A stretch of 64,000 bases of DNA. It comes from Bacillus sp. SLBN-46. Lineage in GTDB: Bacteria; Bacillota; Bacilli; Bacillales; Cytobacillaceae. The stretch is taken from contig NZ_JAVIZM010000001.1 in assembly GCF_031453555.1 (NCBI RefSeq), positions 3,231,001-3,295,000 of the forward strand, in the 5' to 3' direction. This document shows, one piece after another, positions 36,238-45,107 of this stretch. Position numbers and translations under genes: made by a program. The first letter of the stretch is position 1. Every line of letters starts with the position of its first letter. The notes beneath the pieces were generated by a model. That model was not told the origin of the DNA. It worked only from the letters and a program-made list of their open reading frames with translations, and did not search any database.

Positions 36238-37911
36238 TTAGTCCTGCTGCAGCATTGGCATTTTAATGCCTTTTTCCTTTGCCGTTGTAATGGCAAGCTC
36301 ATAGCCAGCATCTGCGTGGCGAACCACACCCATACCAGGATCTGTCGTAAGTACCCTTTGAAGACGGATTTCTGCATCCTTTGTTCCATCTGCTACAATT
36401 ACCATACCGGAATGCTGAGAATACCCCATTCCAACACCGCCGCCGTGATGAAGTGAAACCCAGCTAGCCCCACCGACTGCATTGATCATGGCATTTAAAA
36501 TCGGCCAGTCGGAAACCGCATCACTACCGTCTCTCATTGCTTCTGTTTCACGATTTGGTGATGCAACTGAACCTGCATCCAAGTGGTCGCGGCCAATAAC
36601 GATTGGTGCTGATACTTCACCTGAAGCGACCATATCGTTAATCACTTTTCCAAAGCGTGCTCTGTCTCCATATCCAAGCCAGCAGATACGAGCCGGTAGT
36701 CCTTGGAAGCTGATTTTTTCCTGTGCCATCTTTACCCATTTACAGAGGTGCTCATCATCCTTGAACTCGCGAAGTAGTGCTTCGTCAATTTTACGAATAT
36801 CTTCTGGATCTCCTGATAATGCCGCCCAGCGGAAAGGACCTTTTCCTTCGCAGAAAAGTGGTCGAATATACGCAGGTACGAAACCAGGGAAATCAAATGC
36901 ATTTTCTACCCCTTCATCCTTTGCTACCTGACGAATATTATTACCATAATCAAACGTTACTGCACCTTTCTCTTGCATTTTCAACATGGCTTTTACATGG
37001 AGTGCCATGCTTTGTTTAGCAAGCTTCACATATTTCGCTGGCTCTGCTTTTCTTAGTGCTGCTGCTTCCTCTAAGGTAAAGCCCACTGGTACATAGCCAT
37101 TTAATGGATCATGTGCAGAGGTTTGGTCTGTTAACACATCTGGATTAAAACCTTTTTCAATCATGATTGGAAGAATTTCAGCTGCATTGCCCAGTAAACC
37201 AATCGATATCGCTCTTCCTTCCGCTTTCGCTTCATGTGCCATTTTTAAGGCTTCATCCAGGTCCTTTGTTTTAACATCTAGATAAGCTGTTTCCAATCGA
37301 CGGTCGATTCTTGTTTCATCCACATCAATAGCCAAGCACACGCCATCATTCATTGTGACAGCTAACGGTTGAGCTCCGCCCATTCCGCCAAGTCCTGCTG
37401 TTAAAGTAATTGTATGTTTTAAAGTTCCCGCGAAGGATTGTCGTGCAAGTTCAGCAAACGTTTCATATGTTCCCTGAACAATTCCCTGGCTTCCGATATA
37501 AATCCAGCTTCCTGCTGTCATTTGTCCGTACATCATCAGACCTTTTTTATCAAGTTCATGGAAATGCTCCCAATTTGCCCATGCAGGAACAAGGTTGGAG
37601 TTTGCGAGCAGGACACGCGGCGCATCCTTATGAGATTTAAATACAGCTACTGGTTTTCCAGATTGAATTAACAAGGTTTCATCATTTTCTAATTCAAGCA
37701 ATGTTTTTACGATTGCATCATAAGATTCCCAATTCCGTGCTGCTTTTCCTATTCCACCATAAACGACTAAATCCTCTGGTCTCTCAGCGACATCCTGGTC
37801 AAGGTTATTCATTAACATGCGAAGTGCTGCCTCTTGAATCCAGCCCTTAGCGTGTAATTCCGTCCCTTTATAATTTTTTATTACTCTTGATTTCGCTGTA
37901 TTTGTTTCCAT
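36238..37911 (-). CDS. hutU: urocanate hydratase
   Basis: 557 residues, full length. Signatures: [32 protein letters not shown] (tight-bound NAD site), the Cys of [15 protein letters not shown] and the ending [17 protein letters not shown]. It converts urocanate to imidazolonepropionate. It is the first hut gene here; histidine ammonia-lyase (hutH) and hutP are not in the window. Confidence 0.97.
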   Translation of the reverse strand: METNTAKSRVIKNYKGTELHAKGWIQEAALRMLMNNLDQDVAERPEDLVVYGGIGKAARNWESYDAIVKTLLELENDETLLIQSGKPVAVFKSHKDAPRVLLANSNLVPAWANWEHFHELDKKGLMMYGQMTAGSWIYIGSQGIVQGTYETFAELARQSFAGTLKHTITLTAGLGGMGGAQPLAVTMNDGVCLAIDVDETRIDRRLETAYLDVKTKDLDEALKMAHEAKAEGRAISIGLLGNAAEILPIMIEKGFNPDVLTDQTSAHDPLNGYVPVGFTLEEAAALRKAEPAKYVKLAKQSMALHVKAMLKMQEKGAVTFDYGNNIRQVAKDEGVENAFDFPGFVPAYIRPLFCEGKGPFRWAALSGDPEDIRKIDEALLREFKDDEHLCKWVKMAQEKISFQGLPARICWLGYGDRARFGKVINDMVASGEVSAPIVIGRDHLDAGSVASPNRETEAMRDGSDAVSDWPILNAMINAVGGASWVSLHHGGGVGMGYSQHSGMVIVADGTKDAEIRLQRVLTTDPGMGVVRHADAGYELAITTAKEKGIKMPMLQQD

Positions 37912-38160
37912 TCATCCCACTCCCCTTTTCTTTTCATTCTACTTATATTATAAAAATATAATCTTCTGAAAAATACGACTAAAGCTTTGGATGAAGGATA
38001 TTATTTTTATTTTAAAGATAGATATTTTCGTACAACCATTTTAATAAACTATAATATTTTTAGTTAGTTGTATTTTTTTTAGATTCAATTAATTGAATAT
38101 ATGTTGCTGGAAATCAAATAATCTTAGTAGAAACACGGATACGCTGTTTAAACCGCCATC

Positions 38161-38690
38161 TACTTTGACTATGTTGGTGTTTCCATGCCTAAGTCGGTCC
38201 AAAGATGAGCCATCTTCTGACTGTGTTGATGTTTCCAACCCTGAGTCTGTCCAAAGATAATCCAACTTCTGACAGTGTTGGTGTTTCTAACCCCGAGTCT
38301 GTCCAAAGATGAGTCAACTTCTGACAGTGTTGGTGTTTCCAAAACCGAGTCTGTCCAAAGATGAGCCATCTTCTGACAGTGTTGATGTTTCCAAGCCTGA
38401 GTCTGTCCAAAGATAATCCAACTTCTGACAGTGTTGGTGTTTCTAACTCCGAGTCTGTCCAAAGATGAGCCATCTTCTGACAGTGTTGGTGTTTCCAAGC
38501 CTGAGTCTGTCCAAAGATAATCCAACTTCTGACAGTGTTGGTGTTTCTAACCCCGATTCTGTCCAATGATGAGTCAACTTCTGACAGTGTTGGTGTTTCC
38601 AAGCCTAAGTCTGTCCAAAGATGACCCAACTTCTGACTGTGTTGGCTTGTTTTACCGTTAGTCTGTCCAAACCTAATATACATTTGACGG
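38161..38690. repeat. 52-bp tandem repeat array, about 10 copies
   Basis: The anchor GTCCAAAG/GTCCAATG recurs at 38197, 38249, 38301, 38353, 38405, 38457, 38509, 38561, 38613 and 38665, exactly 52 bp apart each time, with partial units at both ends. Two main unit types alternate (GATGAGCCATCTTC and GATAATCCAACTTC) with a third variant (GATGAGTCAACTTC), so segments of two or three units were copied together. Frame shifts by one base each unit, so it is not translated as one repeat protein despite open minus-strand frames. Confidence 0.95.
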
Positions 38691-38862
38691 ATTAATTCAA
38701 TGTAAGACTTATCAACCATCTTTTCAAAAATAATCCTAAAAACAAAAAAGACCCAGTTCGAAAACTAACGGGTTCTCTTGAGGGGGAGTTTTTACAAAAA
38801 AACATTCATTATCTCCCCTAATTTAGCAACGTAAAACACAAATAAAACAGCATAAACGTCAT
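38691..38862. other. intergenic, no gene seen
   Basis: AT-rich spacer between the 52-bp array and the terminator of the small gene; no ORF with a ribosome site. Confidence 0.5.
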
Positions 38863-38892
38863 CAAAAAAGAGCATCATTTTAGATGCTCTTT
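38863..38892 (-). terminator. intrinsic terminator
   Basis: AAGAGCATC/GATGCTCTT stem, T-run on the minus strand, past the small gene at 38947. Confidence 0.8.
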
Positions 38893-38946
38893 TAACATTT
38901 ATTTCAGTTTATTAGGAGTACCCTACTCCTTTTTAGATGGCATTTG

Positions 38947-39180
38947 TCAGCCGCCTTCAATACAAGTAGCACTTGAACTGCCTACTACATTATTTAATTC
39001 CGATAACAGGGCAGGAAGAGACGAATCTTGCACTAATGTATCCAATGTTTTTTCAGAGATTGGAACGTTATATTTTTTAAAGGTATCTACTGTGTTTTCC
39101 CAAACTTCAACAATGGATTTCGAAGACATATTTGATTGAATTACCACATCTATCACACCCTTTTTTACTAATTGTACCAC
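38947..39180 (-). CDS. small protein ending in Cys-Ile-Glu-Gly-Gly
   Basis: 77 residues from a GTG with AAAGGA seven bases upstream; an internal ATG at 39129 (MSSKSIVEVW) would give 60 residues but has no clear ribosome site. Helical body (VEVWENTVDTFKKYNVPI, KTLDTLVQDSSLPALL), then a Ser-rich turn and the tail ATCIEGG. The single Cys close to a terminal Gly-Gly suggests a processed or modified C-terminus, but no modifying enzyme is adjacent. No family recognised with certainty. Confidence 0.55.
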   Translation of the reverse strand: MVQLVKKGVIDVVIQSNMSSKSIVEVWENTVDTFKKYNVPISEKTLDTLVQDSSLPALLSELNNVVGSSSATCIEGG

Positions 39181-39277
39181 TCTATATTCCTTTATCGTAA
39201 ATATAAAATACCCTCAATTTTGATACTTTAAAGGCTCCTTTTTCACTGTAAATTTAGCATACAAAAACGCACCATAA

Positions 39278-39308
39278 ACAGTGTGTACATAAACCATTGT
39301 ACACTGTT
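39278..39308. repeat. inverted repeat in intergenic DNA
   Basis: ACAGTGTGTACA and TGTACACTGT face each other around ATAAACCAT; it could be a hairpin or an operator. Nothing else in 39181-39490 except the terminator and a 13-bp direct repeat (CTGCTATTTTTAC) near 39405-39436. Confidence 0.5.
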
Positions 39309-39371
39309 ATTTTCTACGCTGAAATTAGTGCAATTTTATAAGGAGTTCTCGTTAAAAAGACTATATATCAA

Positions 39372-39407
39372 CAAAATAGACCACTTCGCTTACTTCGAAA
39401 TGGTCTG
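39372..39407 (-). terminator. terminator of the AraC-type regulator
   Basis: AGACCATTTCG/CGAAGTGGTCT stem read on the minus strand, then ATTTTGTT. Confidence 0.6.
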
Positions 39408-39490
39408 CTATTTTTACTGCTATTTTTACTGCTATTCTAATTAAAACTCCCCTTGAAGGGAACCCGTTATTCGAAAACCGGATCTCCTTT

Positions 39491-40975
39491 TTACATCTTA
39501 TTCATTTTTTGCATACGAAATTCTCTTGGAGTCATATCATAGGCTTCACGGAACATTCGGCTAAAATAATTCGCATTTTGATAGCCTACAAGAATGGCAA
39601 TTTCTTTGACTGGCTTTCGTGTTTCGATTAATAGCCGCTTCGCTTCCTTTAACCTGATTCCTCCCAACACCTCAGTAAAGCTGGAGCCCGTTTTGGTAAT
39701 AAATAAATGACTGAGATAGGATGGATTTCGATCCACATAATTGGCTACATCATCGAGCCTGAGGTTGCTGTTGGAAAAATGATTCTTCATAAATGCAATC
39801 CCACGTTCAATCGGATCTTGTTTTTGGCTTTGAACAATTGTTTCTGCCCCATGGAATATTTTTTGAATAAACAAGATTAGATTTTGGACCGTTCGATAGA
39901 GAACAGTATCATATAGAATTGAATTGAAAATAGTACGGTACTCCATCTCATAAATTGAATCTTCATTTAACTGGTACGTCTTCATATACCGTCGTATTTG
40001 AGCAAGAATACTCGTTAGTCGGATACGGACTAAACCCGGGTCAGGATAGGGTTCTTTTAATAGAAGAAATTCATCATATAACCACTTTTTTATATTTTCT
40101 ATATCTAAAGCTGTAAGCATGTCCACCCAGTCTCGCTGCTCAGGCGGATCTAAGAAGGGATCCATATGAACCCAGTTTAGTGAATGCTCAAACTCTACTA
40201 ACTGCCGATATCCTTTATAATATGTAAACTCAAGCATTTTTCGAGTTTCCAAGTACTTTTGGTTCAATGATTTAGTTGAGTTCCAATCATTAAATATAAC
40301 GATTGCAAGTGGATCTGAGAATTCCTCTTCCCACTTTCTCATTGCCTTCTGACATTGCTCGCTACTATTTTGGCACTTTTCTTTGAACAGTAGAATCACC
40401 ATGTCCGTTAATGCAAAGCTTCCATGCAATTCATTAAATGGATAGTCTGTTAAAAAGGAATGCAGTGTGCTAATCATTTCCACGCTTTCAGACTGAAAAG
40501 CAGCTAAATGATAGTTTTCTGTGCCCAATACTTGTGGTAAAAATAACGCTTCATATGAAAGATCCTTATAGATTTTTGCCCCAGTAATAAAGGGAGTGTT
40601 TCTACCTAAATTTCTTGAAGCTTTTTGAAAGGATGTTTTTACTTTTGTTGTTGAAAAAGGTTTGATCATTAAGTCTAGAGCCTGCATATCAATCGCCATT
40701 CGTGCCCTTTCAAACGTCGCTTCCGCACTGGTTAAAAGTAAAATGGGATCATAGATTTGCATTAACTCACGAAAGGTTGACCATTCCTCTTTACTAATCA
40801 TATCAAGCTCCATTAAAACAATATCAGGACATTCTTTTTCGAATTTTAGAATAAACTCCTGAAAATCGGATGCTAACGTAATGTCAGTTACGGGGATTGA
40901 AGAGGTTTTCAACAGCCATTTTAGCCCTTCTCTCTCATTTAAATCCCGATCGGCAATCAGCCACTTTCCTTCCAC
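39491..40975 (-). CDS. YesN-like response regulator with AraC helix-turn-helix and Glu at the phospho-site
   Basis: 494 residues (GTG start). The receiver (1-120) keeps the acidic ADRD pair, the TS and the MIKPF Lys, but the phosphoacceptor position in PDIVLMELDM is Glu56 instead of Asp. A 250-residue linker resembling YesN partners leads to a C-terminal AraC domain: RLDDVANYVDRNPSYLSHLF and VKEIAILVGYQNANYFSRMF (both helix-turn-helices). No histidine kinase is next to it. A permanently phospho-like or phosphorylation-independent regulator is suggested. Confidence 0.85.
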   Translation of the reverse strand: MEGKWLIADRDLNEREGLKWLLKTSSIPVTDITLASDFQEFILKFEKECPDIVLMELDMISKEEWSTFRELMQIYDPILLLTSAEATFERARMAIDMQALDLMIKPFSTTKVKTSFQKASRNLGRNTPFITGAKIYKDLSYEALFLPQVLGTENYHLAAFQSESVEMISTLHSFLTDYPFNELHGSFALTDMVILLFKEKCQNSSEQCQKAMRKWEEEFSDPLAIVIFNDWNSTKSLNQKYLETRKMLEFTYYKGYRQLVEFEHSLNWVHMDPFLDPPEQRDWVDMLTALDIENIKKWLYDEFLLLKEPYPDPGLVRIRLTSILAQIRRYMKTYQLNEDSIYEMEYRTIFNSILYDTVLYRTVQNLILFIQKIFHGAETIVQSQKQDPIERGIAFMKNHFSNSNLRLDDVANYVDRNPSYLSHLFITKTGSSFTEVLGGIRLKEAKRLLIETRKPVKEIAILVGYQNANYFSRMFREAYDMTPREFRMQKMNKM

Positions 40976-41096
40976 TCCACGATCGTCCCTTCTAAACTGC
41001 TATGTCCCTTTCAGTGTACACTATTTTAATATGAATAGATAAGAATCATTTCCTTATCCTATGTAAACCATAATAAAAAATCTGAGGGGTGAGTAT

Positions 41097-42164
41097 GTGA
41101 AAAAAGTAATTATTTTAATAGTCCTTATGTTTACTTGCTTTAGCGATCATTTGGTTTTAGCTAGTAGTCAGAAACAAAAAGAGCCCATAAGAGGCATATA
41201 TGTAAAAGCATCAAACACGAATGGTCCTCAGTTTAATAAGTTACTGAACCTCGTCGACCAGACCGATTTAAATGCAATGGTCATTGATATAAAGGATGAT
41301 CATGGCAATCTGACTTTTATTCCCGCAAAAAATTCACCCTATTACGCTGCTAGTCAACCATATATTAAAAACCCAAAAGCACTTATTCAGAAGTTAAAAA
41401 AGCACCAAATTTATCCTATCGCGAGAATTGTTGTTTTTAAAGATAATGTCCTTGCTCAAGCCCACCCAGACTGGAGTTTTCAGACATCTAAGGGAATTTG
41501 GAAGAACTCACGTGGAGATTCGTTTACCAATCCATTTCGAACAGAAGTGTGGGATTATAATATTGGGATGGCCATTGAAGCAGTCAACCTAGGCTTTAAG
41601 GAAATCCAATTTGATTACGTAAGATTTCCTGAGAAGTTTGAAACGCTTGAGAAGCCCCTTTCTTATATGGGTAAAAAAGAAGGGAGTAACCGGGTTGCAG
41701 CTGTAACAAGTTTTGTTCAATACGCAAGGGAAAAATTATATCCTTATAAGGTTAAAATGTCTGTTGATACCTTTGGGAATGCGACGGTGATTCCTGAAGC
41801 CCCAGGGATTGGGCAAAACTTTTCTAAAATCGCTGAACATGTAGATGTTATTTCTGCCATGATCTATCCAAGCCATTGGACTGGGAATTTTGGAATTGCT
41901 AAGCCCGATTTAGAGCCCTATCGGTTGGTTGAAGAGTATGCGAAAGTTGAGAAGGCACGATTGAAATTACTGGCCTCCCCACCAACGTCTAGGCCATGGC
42001 TCCAGGATTTCACCGCTACTTGGCTTGGGAAAGGAAATTATAAAGTTTATGGTAAGCAGGAAATTGAAGATCAAATACGGGCTTTGCATGCGCAAGGAAT
42101 CCAAGAATTTCTCCTTTGGAATGCTGCCAATAACTACACAGCAAATGTTGACTACACACCTTAA
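41097..42164 (+). CDS. secreted putative glycoside hydrolase (DUF4015-like)
   Basis: 355 residues (GTG start after GAGGGGTG) with a signal peptide (1-22). A TIM-barrel pattern of DUF4015/COG1306 is shown by RGIYVKASNTNG, MVIDIKDDHGNLTF, ARIVVFKDNVLAQ, EIQFDYVRFPEK and the ending FLLWNAANNYT. Two carboxylates in EIQFDYVRFP and VIDIKDD are candidates for catalysis. It acts outside the membrane, probably on cell-wall or exopolysaccharide sugars. Substrate unproven. Confidence 0.8.
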   Translation: MKKVIILIVLMFTCFSDHLVLASSQKQKEPIRGIYVKASNTNGPQFNKLLNLVDQTDLNAMVIDIKDDHGNLTFIPAKNSPYYAASQPYIKNPKALIQKLKKHQIYPIARIVVFKDNVLAQAHPDWSFQTSKGIWKNSRGDSFTNPFRTEVWDYNIGMAIEAVNLGFKEIQFDYVRFPEKFETLEKPLSYMGKKEGSNRVAAVTSFVQYAREKLYPYKVKMSVDTFGNATVIPEAPGIGQNFSKIAEHVDVISAMIYPSHWTGNFGIAKPDLEPYRLVEEYAKVEKARLKLLASPPTSRPWLQDFTATWLGKGNYKVYGKQEIEDQIRALHAQGIQEFLLWNAANNYTANVDYTP

Positions 42165-42171
42165 ATTAAAG

Positions 42172-42213
42172 AAGGACAAATACCTACTGACAGGTATTTG
42201 TCCTTTACTTTTT
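42172..42213 (+). terminator. intrinsic terminator
   Basis: AAGGACAAATACCT pairs with CAGGTATTTGTCCTT, followed by TACTTTTTT. Confidence 0.8.
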
Positions 42214-42220
42214 TAAAAGT

Positions 42221-42616
42221 TTAACGATTTAACTCTGGTCTCGAAAACAAAATTCCAAAGGCTAAACCGAAAATGAGTGCCATTAGGTGAACGGTTCCAG
42301 TCGACAGCCAAAGAAAATGAATGATGTCTCCCTTCCCCTCTTTTATCATTTTTAAAAGAAAATTTAGGACGGCGGGTTGGTATATTATGAAAAATGGAAT
42401 CAAAATCAATGGAAGTGCAAGCCATTTTCGACCAATTATATACTTGGTTAATAGAAAATAAATAATTCCTAGTAGCATCGCAAACCCATAAACAAAATAG
42501 TTTATATATTCAAGCCCGCGTTCCGGTTGATCAAAAAAGGCTAATAGATTTACATACAAAGCCCACAAAATAGAGAAAATAATGGCAAGAACTTGGGTTT
42601 TTACTAAAAATTTCAC
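42221..42616 (-). CDS. small membrane protein (131 aa), unknown
   Basis: GTG start after AGGTGG. Four membrane segments at about 9-27, 42-60, 66-90 and 105-125. No conserved motif that I recognise. Monocistronic; it shares the terminator region with the gene at 41097. Possible role unknown. Confidence 0.6.
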   Translation of the reverse strand: MKFLVKTQVLAIIFSILWALYVNLLAFFDQPERGLEYINYFVYGFAMLLGIIYFLLTKYIIGRKWLALPLILIPFFIIYQPAVLNFLLKMIKEGKGDIIHFLWLSTGTVHLMALIFGLAFGILFSRPELNR

Positions 42617-42833
42617 GTTAATTATTCCACCTAATCGTTTTTATTAATTTTTTTAAATTTATCACATATTAAACTATATAACAAAAACAACATATAGAAA
42701 AAACCTAAAGCCTTATACGATTAAACAAATTTGGTTAAATTAAGAAAGACAATATAAAAATGGTAGGTTATGCTATAATAAGCTGTTAGCAAAACGGAAT
42801 GACCGTTATTTTAAGCAGGGAGCGAATTTTTTT

Positions 42834-43208
42834 ATGATTAAAATTGAAATACCAAATCCGGATATAGTGATTACAAAGAATCATCAGGTTGGTGAAAAAG
42901 TAGAAGCACCAATTAGTAGTGAGTATGGATTTACAGATTACAATAAAATCCCACGGGATAAAGGCGGTATTATCTTATTTTTTAACGCCAATGATGAGTT
43001 ATTATTCGTGGGTAAGGCTAGAAAGTTAAGACCCCGAGTGAAACGCCATTTTGAAGACACTGTTTCTCCTATTAAACTCCACCGTCATGAAGTGTATAAG
43101 ATTGCCGTTTCTGTAATCGAAGACCCTATGGAGAGAGAAATTTATGAAACCTTTATTATCAACACTCTACAGGCAAAATACAATATCGATAAGGTATTCT
43201 ATAAGTAA
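42834..43208 (+). CDS. GIY-YIG nuclease domain protein, UvrC-N-terminal-like
   Basis: 124 residues. The GIY-YIG core is GGIILFFNANDELLFVGKARKLRPRVKRHF near residues 44-73 (in pieces), with catalytic Tyr replaced by Phe in the first half (ILFF) and the Arg conserved; Glu of EREIYETFIINTLQAKYN supplies the metal ligand. It stands alone without UvrC partners, so it may be a small DNA-structure nuclease or a non-catalytic relative. A strong terminator follows. Confidence 0.75.
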   Translation: MIKIEIPNPDIVITKNHQVGEKVEAPISSEYGFTDYNKIPRDKGGIILFFNANDELLFVGKARKLRPRVKRHFEDTVSPIKLHRHEVYKIAVSVIEDPMEREIYETFIINTLQAKYNIDKVFYK

Positions 43209-43221
43209 TGATAAAACACGA

Positions 43222-43249
43222 AAAGAGCAGGCAACCTGCTCTTTTTTCT
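43222..43249 (+). terminator. intrinsic terminator
   Basis: AGAGCAGG-CAA-CCTGCTCT then TTTTTC; also usable by the minus-strand gene at 43255. Confidence 0.8.
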
Positions 43250-43254
43250 TTTTA

Positions 43255-44292
43255 TTAAAGGGCTTTATCTGAACCTTCATATTTAAGTATCATTTCTTTT
43301 TCGATATGACTGGCACGAATGCCGAAACGTGGCTTCAATGGTTCTACTTTTTCTCCTAATAGAATCTTTAAAGCTAGGAATGGAAAGTTGATGCCCGATA
43401 AACAACTGATATGCATCCCACCACTCATTCGTGGATTAATTTCAAGTAGTTTAGGAATTCCTTTGTTATATTTTACCTGGATGTTAAACACATAAGGCAG
43501 TTTATACTCATCATGGAACTTATGCGCGATTTGGATAAGCTCTAAACTCTCAACCAGTTCCCTTACTCGTCCTTCCCCTTTCATGCGTGGAACAGCAGCA
43601 TACAGCCTTTCATTTGAAGCAAGACAATCGATACTATATTCCCTTCCTTCTAAATACTCGAGTACCATTAACTCTGGGAAAGTTTCTTGCTGGCTTAATA
43701 TTTCACACGCATAGTGATAAGAAATTCGATGTCCGATTCCTTGATTAAAAAGCTGATTGATCGAATCAATCCGTTCCTTAATTACGCGGAACCCATTAGC
43801 TCCTTCACCGATTACCGGTTTAAAGCACACCTGATGACCTTTTTCTCTTAATGATGCATATGCCCGCTTAAATTCATCAACTGTATGGACGACTTCGTAG
43901 TCAGGTATAGAAATGATTGGGCTTCCTTTTGCTAGTTCCCTATAGGCAGCTGCTTTATTATCCATTGTCTCCATTAACCTTGCATCGGGGCAAACTAACA
44001 CTCTCACCCCTATTGCTTCAAAGTCAGCTAGCCGCATAGAAATTCGAACATTTTCTTTTCGGGGAATGAAGATATTTATTCCATTTGTCTGACAAAAATC
44101 AAGACAAAAGGCAATATATTCATCCCCAGCTACATCAGGTTCGACGAAGGCAAAATCACAATTTTGTAAATATAGCGCATCCTTATTGGGATGTGATCCA
44201 TATATGATAAACTTTCGATCTTCCTCGTTTGCCCGAATCATATCAATATAATGTGATACTGTTGTAAACCATCGATTAAACCAAATCTTCAT
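43255..44292 (-). CDS. ATP-grasp domain ligase, substrate unknown
   Basis: 345 residues. Pre-ATP Rossmann part (1-105), then ATP-grasp: KPVIGEGANGFRVIKE (nucleotide lid), MVLEYLEGREYSIDCLA, and the metal-binding EINPRMSGGMHISCL. It should form an acyl phosphate and join it to an amine or thiol. The family includes carbamoyl-phosphate-like and peptide ligases; the acceptor is not deduced. AAAGAGG lies before the ATG. Confidence 0.75.
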   Translation of the reverse strand: MKIWFNRWFTTVSHYIDMIRANEEDRKFIIYGSHPNKDALYLQNCDFAFVEPDVAGDEYIAFCLDFCQTNGINIFIPRKENVRISMRLADFEAIGVRVLVCPDARLMETMDNKAAAYRELAKGSPIISIPDYEVVHTVDEFKRAYASLREKGHQVCFKPVIGEGANGFRVIKERIDSINQLFNQGIGHRISYHYACEILSQQETFPELMVLEYLEGREYSIDCLASNERLYAAVPRMKGEGRVRELVESLELIQIAHKFHDEYKLPYVFNIQVKYNKGIPKLLEINPRMSGGMHISCLSGINFPFLALKILLGEKVEPLKPRFGIRASHIEKEMILKYEGSDKAL

Positions 44293-44386
44293 CTGAATCC
44301 TCTTTCATGTTGTAGTTAAGACTTTTTCCATTATGTGCTAATAGAGGTCATTTTATAAGTTTTATTATGTTGAAATATCGATTGGT

Positions 44387-44884
44387 TTAATAGACTAAGC
44401 TTTTTAATCGATTTAACCTGGTCGCAAATTCGTAAATGGCCTCCATATCTAAATGGGATTGGTCGGCAGTAATTCCATCTACTTTTTTAACGACCTTTCT
44501 TTCAAAAAAATTCATTTTAGATACAAGAAGCTCCCCACCAAACAATCCCATGGCTACAGAATTTTTTCGTAAATCCTGTGGGAAGGCATCATTGAATTGT
44601 TGAATGGCCGTTTCTCCTTCGCGGAAACAACATAGGAAAAGTCCTACATTTTTTTCTAATAGCACATCATGATGCTTTTGAATAAATTGTTTGATTTTTC
44701 TTTGAATAGCACCAGCATGAATCGAACCGCCGATAATGATGGTATCAAAGTTGTTAAGATCGAAAATGGTTTTCTCTCTTTTCAAATCAACTGATAATAT
44801 CTCTCCTTCGATGTGTTCACTTAATAATCCTACTGCTTTTTCTGTAGTCCCATGGGATGAGCAATAAACAATTAAAGTCTTCAT
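44387..44884 (-). CDS. flavodoxin-domain protein, HemG-like
   Basis: 165 residues from the ATG at 44884, after AAGGAGG; the longer ORF to 44959 is rejected. Flavin phosphate loop SSHGTTEKAV near 9-18 and GGSIHAGAIQRKIKQF near 53-68 match the protoporphyrinogen-oxidase-like flavodoxin group. It carries electrons or oxidises a porphyrinogen; which one is open. A hairpin with T-run precedes it in the leader. Confidence 0.8.
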   Translation of the reverse strand: MKTLIVYCSSHGTTEKAVGLLSEHIEGEILSVDLKREKTIFDLNNFDTIIIGGSIHAGAIQRKIKQFIQKHHDVLLEKNVGLFLCCFREGETAIQQFNDAFPQDLRKNSVAMGLFGGELLVSKMNFFERKVVKKVDGITADQSHLDMEAIYEFATRLNRLKSLVY

Positions 44885-44910
44885 GTCAATTCTCCTCCTT
44901 CTTTCATTAC

Positions 44911-44946
44911 AAAAAAACCAGCCATGAATAGTGAAGACAGGCTGGA
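44911..44946 (-). terminator. leader hairpin with T-run ahead of the flavodoxin gene
   Basis: On the minus strand CCAGCC pairs with GGCTGG and TTTTTTT follows, between a TATAAT-like box (near 44963-44968) and the ribosome site. It may work as an attenuator or may terminate upstream transcripts. Confidence 0.45.
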
Positions 44947-45034
44947 TGTATATAATCACCTCTATTATAAATCCATTTGGTTAGTCGCCTTCGTTTAAAT
45001 ATTGGCAATATTATTACAACTGACAAATATTTAT

Positions 45035-45047
45035 GGTGTCAGGCACC
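45035..45047 (+). repeat. GGTGTCAGGCACC interspersed motif, copy 7
   Basis: Located 60 bp upstream of the phosphatase start; an ATG inside it opens a spurious N-terminal extension of that gene. Confidence 0.8.
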
Positions 45048-45107
45048 AATGAACGTCTTTTTCCATCCCCGAATAAAATAGTATCAATACTATGTGAGGT
45101 GGAAAAA

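Noticed and set aside
34920..36389. hutI with 56 extra N-terminal residues
   Set aside because: The extra part lies out of frame inside hutU and has no family resemblance; the ATG at 36221 gives the usual HutI length.
38161..38690. CRISPR array
   Set aside because: Units are contiguous near-identical 52-mers with no variable spacers and no cas genes nearby.
38189..38719. 176-residue minus-strand ORF over the 52-bp array
   Set aside because: It is open only because the repeat lacks stops in all three minus-strand frames; the frame changes with each 52-bp unit and no ribosome site precedes it.
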